NCBI RefSeq assembly: GCF_900129215.1
Contig: NZ_FQUQ01000002.1
Span: 1,240,001-1,304,000, forward strand
Direction of reading: 5' to 3'
Source: Pedobacter caeni
GTDB lineage: Bacteria; Bacteroidota; Bacteroidia; Sphingobacteriales; Sphingobacteriaceae
Length of the DNA: 64,000 bases
Part shown: positions 1 to 8,600 of the stretch, one piece after another
Layout: each line of letters begins with the position of its first letter
How positions within the stretch are numbered: position 1 is the first letter of the stretch
The notes under the pieces: model-generated
The model's input: the letters and a program-made list of their open reading frames with translations, nothing else
Databases searched by the model: none
What the model was told of the DNA's origin: nothing
Program-made: the position numbers and the translations under genes

Positions 1-1
1 G

Positions 2-268
2 GTAAACATCAGGCTGAGCAATGGGAAATTCCTGATCGACGGTAAAAAAGTAAGCGGATTTACGAATGAAGAAGAGACTGCTGTTAAATTGGAAAAGGTA
101 GTTCCGTTTTTACTGGAAGATCTATTGAAAGAACGTGGCGGAATTTATGAGAAATCGGGTCCATGGCAGGAACATGTGGTTACGGATCAGCGATTGGTAA
201 CCGGACAAAATCCACAATCGGCGAAAGCAGTAGGTGAAGGAGTAAAGAAAGCCCTTGAAAATTTATAA
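2..268 (+). CDS. C-terminal part of a DJ-1/PfpI-family protein (partial, 5' end outside window)
   Basis: The window opens inside this frame, which ends at TAA (266-268) after 88 visible residues. The segments GKKVSGFTNEEE, FLLEDLLKERGG and VTGQNPQSAKAVG are typical of the C-terminal third of type 1 glutamine amidotransferase-like (DJ-1/PfpI, Hsp31-like) proteins, in which the TGQNP stretch packs near the active site. The nucleophile-elbow cysteine would lie upstream, outside the window, so activity (deglycase, protease or chaperone type) cannot be judged. A strong terminator follows, so the gene is transcriptionally separated from the next one. Confidence 0.8.
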   Translation, partial: VNIRLSNGKFLIDGKKVSGFTNEEETAVKLEKVVPFLLEDLLKERGGIYEKSGPWQEHVVTDQRLVTGQNPQSAKAVGEGVKKALENL

Positions 269-290
269 CTTGCTTTTCATAGCAGATCAA

Positions 291-333
291 CACCTGAGCC
301 TGGGAAGATCCTTTGGCTCAGGTGTTTTTTTTT
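291..333 (+). terminator. Rho-independent terminator
   Basis: A perfect 10-bp stem (291-300 CACCTGAGCC with 315-324 GGCTCAGGTG) is followed by nine T residues. It ends the DJ-1/PfpI gene. A longer reading frame for the next gene would begin with TTG at 313 inside this hairpin, which argues for the downstream ATG at 358 instead. Confidence 0.9.
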
Positions 334-357
334 GAAATCCTAACCGGTAATAAGCAG

Positions 358-1224
358 ATGAACAGCAGAGATCAAAAACTTCAGCAAATCACAGATTGGG
401 CAAGCAGTAATGACAATGTCAGGGCGGTATTGCTAACCAGTTCCCTGGTTAATCCTCTTGCTCCGGTCGACCAATTCAGTGACCTGGATGTGGAATTGGT
501 GTTTGCAGACTTACAAAAAGTTCTTGCTGATGACCTTTGGCTATCTGAATTTGGCCAGGTGATTGCCAAGATCTCGGAAACAGAAACCGCATTTGAGGGT
601 AAGCATGCGATGCGGATGGTATTGTACGATGACTATGAAAAAGTTGATTTTAAACTGTATAGTATTCCCAAATTTCTGGAAGATGTAAACTCGGATGAAC
701 TCCCTGAAGATTGGGACATAGGCTATAAAGTGATTCTGGACAAAGATGAACTCACCCTCCGTTTAAAACCAGCAACACACCAGGTAAGTCTGATCGAAAA
801 ACCTTCGTCAGCAGAATTTGAACAGAAGTTAAATGACTTTTGGTGGGACATGACCTATGTGATCAAATGCCTGGCAAGAGAGGATATTTTCTATGCAAAA
901 TTTATGTCCGAAAACAATATGCGTACGGATTATCTGGTTCCAATAATTGAGTGGTATATCGCAGTTGATCATGAATGGAAGGTGACCACCAATAAACATG
1001 GCCGGTTATTTAAGAAATACTTGTCCGCAGAAATGTGGGAAAGGATCGAAGCGACCTTTTCAGGAAGTGACCTGCAAGACAACTGGAAGGCGTTAATCGC
1101 TTATGGGGATTTGGTTCATGAGCTGGGAATGGAATTGGCGCATAAATTGCAGTATCCTTATCCGACAGAACTGGAGCAAAATATCAGGAAATACCTGGAT
1201 TTTGTAAATAGATCAGAAAAATAA
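358..1224 (+). CDS. Aminoglycoside 6-adenylyltransferase-like protein (ANT(6)/AadK-AadS family)
   Basis: A 288-residue protein of the ANT(6) family, whose members transfer AMP from ATP to the 6-hydroxyl of streptomycin. The N-terminus begins MNSRDQKLQQITDWA and carries the nucleotidyltransferase motif as LTSSLVNP followed by FSDLDVELV, with the acidic metal ligands of the DxD type. Later segments FWWDMTYVIKCLARED, MRTDYLVPIIEWYI and KHGRLFKKYL match the C-terminal helical domain. The usual GSR of the family is SSL here, so catalysis is not certain. The ATG at 358 was chosen because upstream in-frame codons lie in a terminator. The next gene starts 5 bp after the stop, so the pair is probably co-transcribed. 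Many environmental members do not confer clinical resistance. Confidence 0.85.
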   Translation: MNSRDQKLQQITDWASSNDNVRAVLLTSSLVNPLAPVDQFSDLDVELVFADLQKVLADDLWLSEFGQVIAKISETETAFEGKHAMRMVLYDDYEKVDFKLYSIPKFLEDVNSDELPEDWDIGYKVILDKDELTLRLKPATHQVSLIEKPSSAEFEQKLNDFWWDMTYVIKCLAREDIFYAKFMSENNMRTDYLVPIIEWYIAVDHEWKVTTNKHGRLFKKYLSAEMWERIEATFSGSDLQDNWKALIAYGDLVHELGMELAHKLQYPYPTELEQNIRKYLDFVNRSEK

Positions 1225-1229
1225 AGGAG

Positions 1230-1967
1230 ATGGCAGGCTTTACCTTTTATAAACCTCAGCATGGCTTAAATGAATTTATTGAGGCCTATTGGGAGTTAAG
1301 ATCAGACAGTGCAAGTGAATTTTCTGATTCTTTGCTGCCGGATGGCTGTGTCGATCTGATTATAAATGCCGGAGAGAGATTTGCAGTGCCATCTGAAAAT
1401 GTAATTCTGGAACATGGTAAGGTTTATATTGGCGGTGTAATGACACATGCGGTCCATACCCCGATACCTCTGGAATGCCGGTTAATCGGAGTCCGGTTCA
1501 AACCGGGATGCCTGTCAAACTTTCAGCAGCATGACTCTTTACATTTGTTTAAAGATGGTTGTACTGAAATGTCAAAGAAATTAATGCCTGATTTAAAGCA
1601 GTTGGATCAGGACATTATAAATGGTTTTGATACTTTTTATGCTAAAATACTCAAACCAACCAATCACCGTCTTTCCCTGGTATTGCAATATATTTATGGA
1701 AGTCATGGAACTGCAGATGTCAGGTCAATTGCAGCACAGAACTTTACTACCGAAAGGCAGTTGGAAAGAGATTTCAGACAATATGTTGGATTGAGCCCCA
1801 AACAGTTTAGCAATATCATCCGATTTCAATATGCCAACCGCATGCTGGAAAACAGGTTGGTTAAACAATCGCTGTTAAGTTTAGCCCTGAATCTAGGCTA
1901 CTGCGACCATGCCCATTTTAGTAAGGAATTTAAAAAATATGCTGGCTCTGCCCCCTCCATGGGGTAA
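1230..1967 (+). CDS. AraC-family transcriptional regulator with DUF6597-like N-terminal domain
   Basis: A 245-residue regulator. The N-terminal ~110 residues (YKPQHGLNEFIEAYWEL, LLPDGCVDLIIN) resemble the DUF6597 sensory domain common in Bacteroidota AraC proteins. The C-terminal ~90 residues hold the double helix-turn-helix (VRSIAAQNFTTERQLERDF, then LALNLGYCDHAHFSKEFK). The start lies directly after an AGGAG tract that abuts the stop codon of the adenylyltransferase gene, implying translational coupling. It may control its own operon or the small membrane protein downstream; the inducer is unknown. Confidence 0.88.
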   Translation: MAGFTFYKPQHGLNEFIEAYWELRSDSASEFSDSLLPDGCVDLIINAGERFAVPSENVILEHGKVYIGGVMTHAVHTPIPLECRLIGVRFKPGCLSNFQQHDSLHLFKDGCTEMSKKLMPDLKQLDQDIINGFDTFYAKILKPTNHRLSLVLQYIYGSHGTADVRSIAAQNFTTERQLERDFRQYVGLSPKQFSNIIRFQYANRMLENRLVKQSLLSLALNLGYCDHAHFSKEFKKYAGSAPSMG

Positions 1968-2007
1968 GATGTCGTGTTTCTACAAACATTCTTTTTTTAT
2001 AGCCTGT

Positions 2008-2015
2008 TACTTTTG
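2008..2015 (+). promoter_or_regulatory. Bacteroidota-type -7 promoter element TACTTTTG
   Basis: TACTTTTG is an exact match to TAnnTTTG, the primary sigma -7 element of Bacteroidota. It lies 43 bp upstream of the next ATG and follows a T-rich stretch where the -33 element would be. A start site near 2020 would give a ~38-base leader. Confidence 0.5.
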
Positions 2016-2057
2016 TATCTGAAGCATTCAATCAATGATACTTAAGCCCGGACACAC

Positions 2058-2411
2058 ATGAAAACTGCCTATAAAACAATGATCATCTTGTTACTCCTGT
2101 TTTCAATAGGTCACATGATGTATACCTTTCTCGAAAATCCGGGATCTTTGGAACAACAGACCTGGTTTTTTTCTGCTTCCCTGGGAATGTTAGGAAGTGT
2201 ATTTCTCAATGTATTGAATCTTAGTTCTATGGAAAAGAGTGTGAAAGTGATGGCTATGCTGATGAACCTTATGATGTTCCTGTTTTGTTTGTTTTTATGC
2301 TTTGTCGTTACGGAAATACAGGTATTGGTGCTTACCATAGTTTATCTCATCACCTTATTCTTCTCTGTCAGGTTATTCCTGTTAACAAGGGAGATCACAT
2401 TAACGAAATGA
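2058..2411 (+). CDS. Small integral membrane protein, function unknown
   Basis: A 117-residue, strongly hydrophobic protein with about four predicted membrane spans: roughly residues 7-25 (MIILLLLFSIGHMMYTF), 36-54, 66-86 (MAMLMNLMMFLFCLF) and 88-108. A lysine-containing C-terminus follows. No catalytic motif is visible and I do not recognise the family beyond a general resemblance to small Bacteroidota inner-membrane proteins. It has its own promoter-like element and ends 15 bp before the 3' end of the convergent minus-strand gene. A 100-residue alternative frame overlapping its 3' end is less credible. Confidence 0.7.
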   Translation: MKTAYKTMIILLLLFSIGHMMYTFLENPGSLEQQTWFFSASLGMLGSVFLNVLNLSSMEKSVKVMAMLMNLMMFLFCLFLCFVVTEIQVLVLTIVYLITLFFSVRLFLLTREITLTK

Positions 2412-2425
2412 AAGCTGAATGTTTT

Positions 2426-2698
2426 TTACTGATCTTTCAGATTGAAAAAGAGGATAGGCGCCAAAACGATGACAATCAGTATGAGTTCAATTGTCCATAT
2501 CCGTCTGATGTCTTTAAATATAAAACGGAGTATCAGATCGATAATGAAAGTGATGAGGGCAAGAAAGCCCAGAATATAGATGTATAAACCCTTTGGGTTC
2601 ATATTAGGATAGGTACTTTTGAGCGTCAGGTAGAAAAAAATTGCTGTTCCGGCAGCCAGTACCCCAACGATGTTTAATGGTGTTATTTTAAATTTCAT
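2426..2698 (-). CDS. Small membrane protein, function unknown
   Basis: A 90-residue protein beginning MKFKITPLNIVGVLA, with three likely membrane helices (about residues 7-25, 37-58 and 66-86) and a short charged C-terminus. A longer frame exists upstream but would run through the terminator of the neighbouring OmpW-like gene and overlap its coding end, so the ATG at 2698 is preferred. The protein resembles short Bacteroidota membrane proteins of about 90 residues; no function can be given. It converges on the other small membrane protein, leaving a 14-bp gap. Confidence 0.65.
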   Translation of the reverse strand: MKFKITPLNIVGVLAAGTAIFFYLTLKSTYPNMNPKGLYIYILGFLALITFIIDLILRFIFKDIRRIWTIELILIVIVLAPILFFNLKDQ

Positions 2699-2750
2699 TC
2701 CTGTTTTTGCTGTAAAATATAAAAAATAAGATGAATTTAAAAAACGGAAG

Positions 2751-2781
2751 ATTACCTTTCCGGAGAAACCGGAAAGGTAAT
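2751..2781 (-). terminator. Rho-independent terminator of the OmpW-like gene
   Basis: A 13-bp perfect stem (2751-2763 with 2769-2781, five-base loop) is followed on the minus strand by CTTCCG and then six T residues. It lies 30 bp past the stop codon of the OmpW-like gene and separates it from the small membrane protein gene further along. Confidence 0.75.
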
Positions 2782-2810
2782 TCGAATGAGTACCTAAAGG
2801 ATTCTTTTTT

Positions 2811-3500
2811 CTAAAATTTGCAGCCAATTCCTACACCCAATAACCAGGGTCTGATTTTTACATCTGCTTCAATGTTTTTTAATACAGGTTCCAGTTGAGG
2901 GCTTCCGGAAGGAGTAAGGTTTGAGCCATCCACATTAGCTGTTGTGGAAAGGAAAATCTTCTTCAGGTCAACATTAATGAACAGTCTATTGCTAATGTCA
3001 TAGTCAAACCCTGCTTGTGCAGCGAATGCGAACTTATTTTTATAGTCTATTCCCTTGACTACCGGACCTTCATCTGCACTGTAGAAAATAGTGTAGTTAA
3101 TACCAGCACCGAGATAAGGATTAAACTTTCCAACAGGGTAATGGTATTGTAAAGTCAGTGTAGGAGGGAGCAACCATACCTTGCCCAGATTTACGTTTGC
3201 AGTGCTTGAAGCACCTATCGCAGTTAAGTCTGAATTTACGGTACTCACTTTGTGCCTCGTTGTTCCGAGAATCAGCTCTGCTGCAAAATGTTTGTTAAAG
3301 AAATACGTGAAGTCCAGTTCCGGAATAAAGGAGTTTGAAATTTTAGCATCGCCACCAATGACTCCAATTGAAGCGCTTTCCTGAGGGATAACAGCCAGCC
3401 CTCTAAGTCTGACTCTCCATTTTTCTCCGGTTTGGGAAGATTGAGGATACACGTAAAACCCGGCCATCATCAGTGCCATAATTACCATTAACTTTTTCAT
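2811..3500 (-). CDS. OmpW-family outer membrane beta-barrel protein
   Basis: A 229-residue exported protein. The signal peptide is MKKLMVIMALMMAGFYVYPQ. Family hallmarks follow: the first strand with WRVRLRGLAVIPQ, FIPELDFTYFFNKHFAAELIL, WLLPPTLTLQYHYP, FNPYLGAGINYT and the terminal strand RPWLLGVGIGCKF ending in phenylalanine, as outer membrane barrels do. OmpW proteins form narrow eight-stranded hydrophobic channels. The ATG at 3500 was chosen because it starts the signal peptide and lies just downstream of a promoter-like element; a start at 3560 would lie upstream of that element. It is monocistronic, bounded by its own terminator. Confidence 0.85.
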   Translation of the reverse strand: MKKLMVIMALMMAGFYVYPQSSQTGEKWRVRLRGLAVIPQESASIGVIGGDAKISNSFIPELDFTYFFNKHFAAELILGTTRHKVSTVNSDLTAIGASSTANVNLGKVWLLPPTLTLQYHYPVGKFNPYLGAGINYTIFYSADEGPVVKGIDYKNKFAFAAQAGFDYDISNRLFINVDLKKIFLSTTANVDGSNLTPSGSPQLEPVLKNIEADVKIRPWLLGVGIGCKF

Positions 3501-3521
3501 ATCAGTAATATTTATTTGAAG

Positions 3522-3529
3522 CAAATCTA
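3522..3529 (-). promoter_or_regulatory. Bacteroidota-type -7 element TAGATTTG for the OmpW-like gene
   Basis: On the minus strand TAGATTTG matches TAnnTTTG exactly and lies 21 bp upstream of the chosen ATG. A T-rich patch lies about 20 bp further upstream. This supports the short start of the OmpW-like gene. Confidence 0.5.
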
Positions 3530-3683
3530 TAACAGGAGCACAGGGAGAAAAATGCCTCAAAACAGCTTTTAAAATGATCTTGCTCAGTTTGCTTTCATAA
3601 AACCCCGCTTATCAGATGATTATAATATTTTTTGCAGATCAGTATAAATAAATTATCTTTCCCCAAACAAACCTCAACCAAAC

Positions 3684-4283
3684 TTGTCTATTTCACCTAT
3701 TCCAAATGAACTGGAACTGATCCGACAGATCAGTAATGGTGATAAACGCGCCTTTACCATCTTGTTTGATGCCTACTATAAATCCTTAGGGCAGTACATC
3801 TATAAGCTAACCGAATCATTAGAAGTTACAGAGGAAATCGTTCAGGATGTTTTCATTAAAGTATGGTTAAAAAGGGAAGAGCTGGTTCACATTAAGAGTT
3901 TTAGTAATTACATCTTTATTCTATCCAGGAACCATACCCTGAATCATTTGCGTAAGCAGGCAACTGCTCAGGTTAATTTCCGGAAATTAGAAAAGGAGAC
4001 CGGAGCGGAAGTAATGATAGAAGAGGAGGAGGATTCTTACGAAGGTTTCCGGTTGCTGATAGACCAGGCCATCGAAAGTTTACCGGCTCAGCAAAAGAAG
4101 GTTTACCAGCTTTGTAAGTTTGAGCGCTTAAAATATGAACAGGTTGCTGCCCAGCTGAATCTATCTGTTGAAACCGTAAGAAAGCATGTCTTCCTTGCCA
4201 ACAAGGCCATTAAAGAACATGTTAAACGCCATATGGATGAGGCCGTGCTGATTGTTCTCCTGAGTCCGTTGATATTTATTTGA
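3684..4283 (+). CDS. ECF RNA polymerase sigma factor, PUL 1 regulator
   Basis: A 199-residue sigma-70 family protein of the Bacteroidota ECF expansion. Region 2 covers about residues 15-85 (GDKRAFTILFDAYYKSL, EIVQDVFIKVWLKRE) and region 4 about 125-180 (LPAQQKKVYQLCKFERLKYEQVA, VETVRKHVFLANKAIKEH). There is no in-frame ATG near the N-terminus, so the TTG at 3684 is taken as start. It is followed by a FecR gene and SusC/SusD genes, the standard trans-envelope arrangement in which binding of a glycan to SusC releases the sigma factor through FecR. Confidence 0.92.
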   Translation: MSISPIPNELELIRQISNGDKRAFTILFDAYYKSLGQYIYKLTESLEVTEEIVQDVFIKVWLKREELVHIKSFSNYIFILSRNHTLNHLRKQATAQVNFRKLEKETGAEVMIEEEEDSYEGFRLLIDQAIESLPAQQKKVYQLCKFERLKYEQVAAQLNLSVETVRKHVFLANKAIKEHVKRHMDEAVLIVLLSPLIFI

Positions 4284-4373
4284 AAAAAATAATAAAACCC
4301 ATTACCACTTTTTTGATCCGGATGTGTCTTTAGTTTAAAAGCAGCTTTTGCGTAGCTTTTAAACTCTAACCAA

Positions 4374-5567
4374 ATGTCATATTCAAGATTAGATTATTTG
4401 TTCGGCAAATACTATAATAAAACTGCAACTGCTGAAGAGCGTGCAGAATTTATGGAGCATGTGGTAAAGCTGGATGTCGATGATCCACTCTTTGAACTCA
4501 TGGAAGCTGCTTATCAGGCAGACGAATCCCTTTTAAACGAATTTACTCCACAGATACGGGAACGTATCCTAAGTAATGTATTTCAGGCTGAAGAAAATAC
4601 AACAACTCCGGTAGTTATGGCTAAAACAGTAAAGCTTTCCAGGTTCAGGATCTGGTCTGTTGCTGCAGCTGTTGTGTTTTGTCTGGGCATCAGCTTGTTC
4701 TTCTATTATAAAACCGGGATTACAGATCAGCCTTTAATTGCTAAATATAGTGGTAAAGATATTGCTGCAGGTGGGAATAAGGCTGTTCTTACCCTTGGTA
4801 ACGGACGTAAAATTGTATTGGATGAAGTGGCTAACGGAGAACTTGTACATCAGGATGGGATTTCTATCTCTAAAACCTCTGATGGACAGCTCGTTTATCA
4901 CCTGAAAGAAGAAAAAGGAAGTATACCTTCTTTCAATACCATAGAAACACCAAACGGTGGACAATACCAGGTAAATCTTCCCGATGGTACAAGGGTATGG
5001 CTAAATGCGGGTACGGTTTTAAAATATCCAACATTGTTTGGGGGGACTGAACGTAAAGTTGAGTTGATAGGAGAGGCTTATTTTGAAGTCGCCAGAGATG
5101 CACATAAACCATTTAAGGTAAAGCTCAATAACGATGCTGAGGTTCAGGTATTGGGAACACATTTTAATGTAAATGCCTATAAGGAAGAAAAATCGATCAA
5201 TACTACGCTGTTAGAAGGAGCTGTGATGGTCAAGAAAGGATCACGGAAGGAGCAAATCATTCCCGGACAGCAGGCACAGATCAATAGAAATCAGGAGGAT
5301 ATCAGCCTTATTAATGGCGTCAATGTAAATCAGGTGATTGCCTGGAAGAACGGATTCTTTAGTACTGATGCCATTAATCTGGATTTGCTCATGAAGCAGG
5401 TGGAGAAATGGTACGATGTAAAGGTCGTTTATACAGAAGATGTGCAGGCAGAATTTGTAGGGAAATTACCAAGAAACGTATCCTTAACTGAATTGCTCCG
5501 TTTGTTGGAGCTCACTAAAAAAGTTCATTTTAATATAGAAGGGAGAACCATAAAAATAACCAGATAA
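4374..5567 (+). CDS. FecR-family anti-sigma factor, PUL 1
   Basis: A 397-residue inner-membrane protein. The N-terminal ~85 residues form the cytoplasmic sigma-binding part (DYLFGKYYNKTATAEERAEF). One membrane span follows at about 87-108 (IWSVAAAVVFCLGISLFFYY). The periplasmic FecR domain spans about 185-285 (TPNGGQYQVNLPDGTRVWLN, GEAYFEVARD, VLGTHFNVNAY) and a DUF4974 domain ends the protein (LLMKQVEKWYDVKVVY to the end). It sits between its sigma factor and a SusC protein that has an N-terminal STN signalling domain, so it should transmit the substrate signal across the periplasm. Confidence 0.93.
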   Translation: MSYSRLDYLFGKYYNKTATAEERAEFMEHVVKLDVDDPLFELMEAAYQADESLLNEFTPQIRERILSNVFQAEENTTTPVVMAKTVKLSRFRIWSVAAAVVFCLGISLFFYYKTGITDQPLIAKYSGKDIAAGGNKAVLTLGNGRKIVLDEVANGELVHQDGISISKTSDGQLVYHLKEEKGSIPSFNTIETPNGGQYQVNLPDGTRVWLNAGTVLKYPTLFGGTERKVELIGEAYFEVARDAHKPFKVKLNNDAEVQVLGTHFNVNAYKEEKSINTTLLEGAVMVKKGSRKEQIIPGQQAQINRNQEDISLINGVNVNQVIAWKNGFFSTDAINLDLLMKQVEKWYDVKVVYTEDVQAEFVGKLPRNVSLTELLRLLELTKKVHFNIEGRTIKITR

Positions 5568-5598
5568 TCAACAAGCTTACCCTGTCTGATACTTAAAA

Positions 5599-5626
5599 AA
5601 CCGATTTGCTGGCGGGCAAACCGGTT
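5599..5626 (+). promoter_or_regulatory. Hairpin in the FecR-SusC spacer, possible attenuator or processing site
   Basis: AACCGATTTGC (5599-5609) pairs with GCAAACCGGTT (5616-5626) with one central mismatch and a six-base loop. No T tract follows, so it is not a normal terminator. It lies 32 bp after the fecR stop and 66 bp before the SusC start. PUL 2 has a hairpin at the equivalent place. Separation of regulator and transporter messages is a plausible role, not shown. Confidence 0.35.
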
Positions 5627-5691
5627 ATAAAGTTGAAGGCCTTATTATAGTTCCCGCGAAGGAATATTTTTTAACCTAACTAACCAAATTT

Positions 5692-8600
5692 ATGCGATTA
5701 AATGCTAAGAACAAAAAATTCACTGAATTTTTTGAGGCACTCAGACAATCAAAAACCTGGCTCGTTATGAGAATTACTGTACTCTTTCTTTTTCTTGCCA
5801 TTAGTATGGCCACTGCTAAAAGTTATTCTCAAAGGATCAGTCTGAAGCTGAAGAACACCAAAATAGAAACGGTGTTGAGCCAGATTGAAAAACAGAGCGG
5901 ATACAGTTTTATTTATGAACGGAATACCCTGAAGAACATCGGCCGGATAGATGTGTCTCTTCAAAACACCACTTTAACAGATGCGATGAGCCTGATTTTA
6001 AAAGATCAACCTCTGGATTATAGCATCAGCAACAAATTCATTGTGATTTCTCCAAAAACAGCAATCGCTAATGCTCAGTTGCCATCAGCAGCAAACCTGA
6101 TGTATATTAAAATTACAGGGGTGGTTAAAGACACCGCAGGCGTGGCCATTCCTGGTGTATCTGTATTGAATAAAAGGACACGTAAAGTCGTCTCGACAGA
6201 TGGTTCTGGTAATTTTAGTCTCGATGCAAACCCAGGGGATGTACTCAGTTTTTCCTTTATTGGCTTTGCCAGACAGGAATATGTACTCGGAGAACAAAAC
6301 CATATCAATATCATTCTCAAAGAAGAGGGCAATGTACTCGAACAGATAGTGGTTACCGCGATGGGAATTAAGAAATCTACCAAAGCGCTCACCTACAACG
6401 TTCAGGAAATAAAATCTGAAGAACTGACAAGAGTGCCCGATGCAAGTTTTATCAACAGTTTGTCTGGTAAAGTTGCCGGGATTACCATCAACAGCAGTGC
6501 TTCAGGAATTGGTGGTTCTACCAGGGTAGTGATGCGTGGTGATAAATCCATATTTGGCAATAACAATGCCTTATATGTACTTGATGGAATCCCGCTTCCC
6601 AATCTTTTCTCTAAATCCAGTACCAATCCGAAAGGTGTTTATGGAGGAGGAGATAGTGGAGATGGAATCAGCAGCCTTAATCCTGAGGATTTTGTCAGCG
6701 TTTCTGTACTTACGGGGGCCGCTTCTGCCGCACTTTATGGAAGTCAGGCCGCCAATGGGGTGATTCTGATTACCACTAAAAAAGGAAGCACAGAGAAAAC
6801 CCGTGTCAGCTTTTCCAACAGCAGCAACTTTTACCGTCCTTTTGTAATGCCTGAGTTTCAGAATACCTATGGCAGCTCCAGCCCAGGGACATTTGACAGT
6901 TGGGGAGCTAAATTAGCCGAACCTACTAAGTTTGACCCGATAGACTTTTTTCAGACCGGTCATAACGTAAGTAACAGCATTAGCTTGTCTACCGGAACTG
7001 AAAAGAACCAGACCTATTTCTCTGCCGCATCCGCTAATGCGAGGGGAATTATCCCTAACAACACTTTTGATCGTTACAACCTTACCTTACATAACACAAC
7101 CAGTTTTCTGGACGACCGTCTGACGGTAGATTTGAACCTGATGTATATGAAGATGCAAAATCAGAACATGATTTCGCAGGGACAGTATTTCAACCCGATT
7201 GTACCCTTATACCTTTTCCCACGAGGGGATGATATCGAGAAGTATAAAGCTTTCGAAAGGTACAATCCAGAACGTAATTTCAAGACCCAGTTCTGGCCAT
7301 ATGGCGATATGGGAATTTCCATGCAAAACCCATATTGGATCACGAACAGGGATGCCAATACAAATGATAAAGATCGCTACATGCTAGGCGCATCAGTGAA
7401 TTACAAGGTGCTCGACTGGCTAAGTGCTTCTGCAAGGGTTCGAATGGACAACACCACAAATGTAAACGAAATTAAAAATCATGCTTCAACTTTACCTTTG
7501 CTGGCTTCTAACTCAAACAACGGTTCTTATCTGAATGCCAACGAAAGAACAAAACAGACTTACGCGGATTTCCTGCTTTCGGCCAATAAAACATTCAGCA
7601 ATTTTGGATTAAATGTCAATGCCGGTGCAAGTTTAACGAATACCAGATATGACCTTACCGGAAATAGTATAGATGGAAATGGTGGCGGTCTGGCTGTTGT
7701 CCCTAATTTGTTTAATCTGAATAATGTATTGCCCTCGCAAGGATTGCAGGAAGGTTATTACGATCAGAGTCAGGCCATTTATGGAAATGCGCAATTAAAT
7801 TATAAAAGCAGGATATTCCTTGATTTTACTGCCAGGAACGAATGGTCTTCAGCATTGGCCAATACCAATAAATTGTCCTTTTTCTATCCTTCAGTAGGTT
7901 TGTCTGCCATCATTAGCGATATGGTTAAGATGCCCGAAAACATCATTTCTTTTTTGAAGATAAGAGGCTCTTACAGTGAAGTAGGAAATACCCTGCCGAG
8001 GTTTATTACGCAGGAATCTTATCCCGTAAGTCCAAGTGGAATTACTTTAAATTCGAATCTGGCACTGACGAATCTGAAACCGGAAAGAACAAAGGCATCT
8101 GAAGTTGGTATTAATGCCAAATTCCTGAACAATGCGATCAGTTTAGATGTGACACTGTATAGTTCAAATACATTCAATCAGTTGTTTACTTTTAAAGCAC
8201 CAGATGGAAGTGGGGTGGCCAATTATTATGTAAACGCAGGTAAAGTGAACAACAAAGGGATAGAAGCCGCCCTGGGATATTCGGGAAATATAGGTCAGTT
8301 GAAGTGGAATTCCACCGCCACATTTACCCTTAACCGGAATAAAGTGAAAGAACTGGTGGAGAATTATATTAATCCCATTACCGGAGTTCCTTTTACAAAT
8401 AACAGATTTGATATGGGAGGTACCGGATCGTACCGGTCTTTCATTGAAAAAGGAGGTTCTTTCGGGGACATCTATGTGAACAAACTGGCCGTTGATCATC
8501 ACGGTTATATCCTGCTTTCCTCAGGAGCGCTCGCGATCGACAACAACAACTTATTGAAAGCCGGTAATGCCAATCCGAGGTATAATATTGGATTCAGGAA

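Noticed and set aside
313..357. Upstream TTG start extending the ANT(6)-like protein by 15 residues (MAQVFFF...)
   Set aside because: It lies within the T tract and stem of the preceding terminator; the ATG at 358 gives the normal family N-terminus.
2285..2587. 100-codon plus-strand frame overlapping the small membrane protein gene
   Set aside because: It overlaps real genes on both strands, has no family features and a composition typical of a shadow frame.
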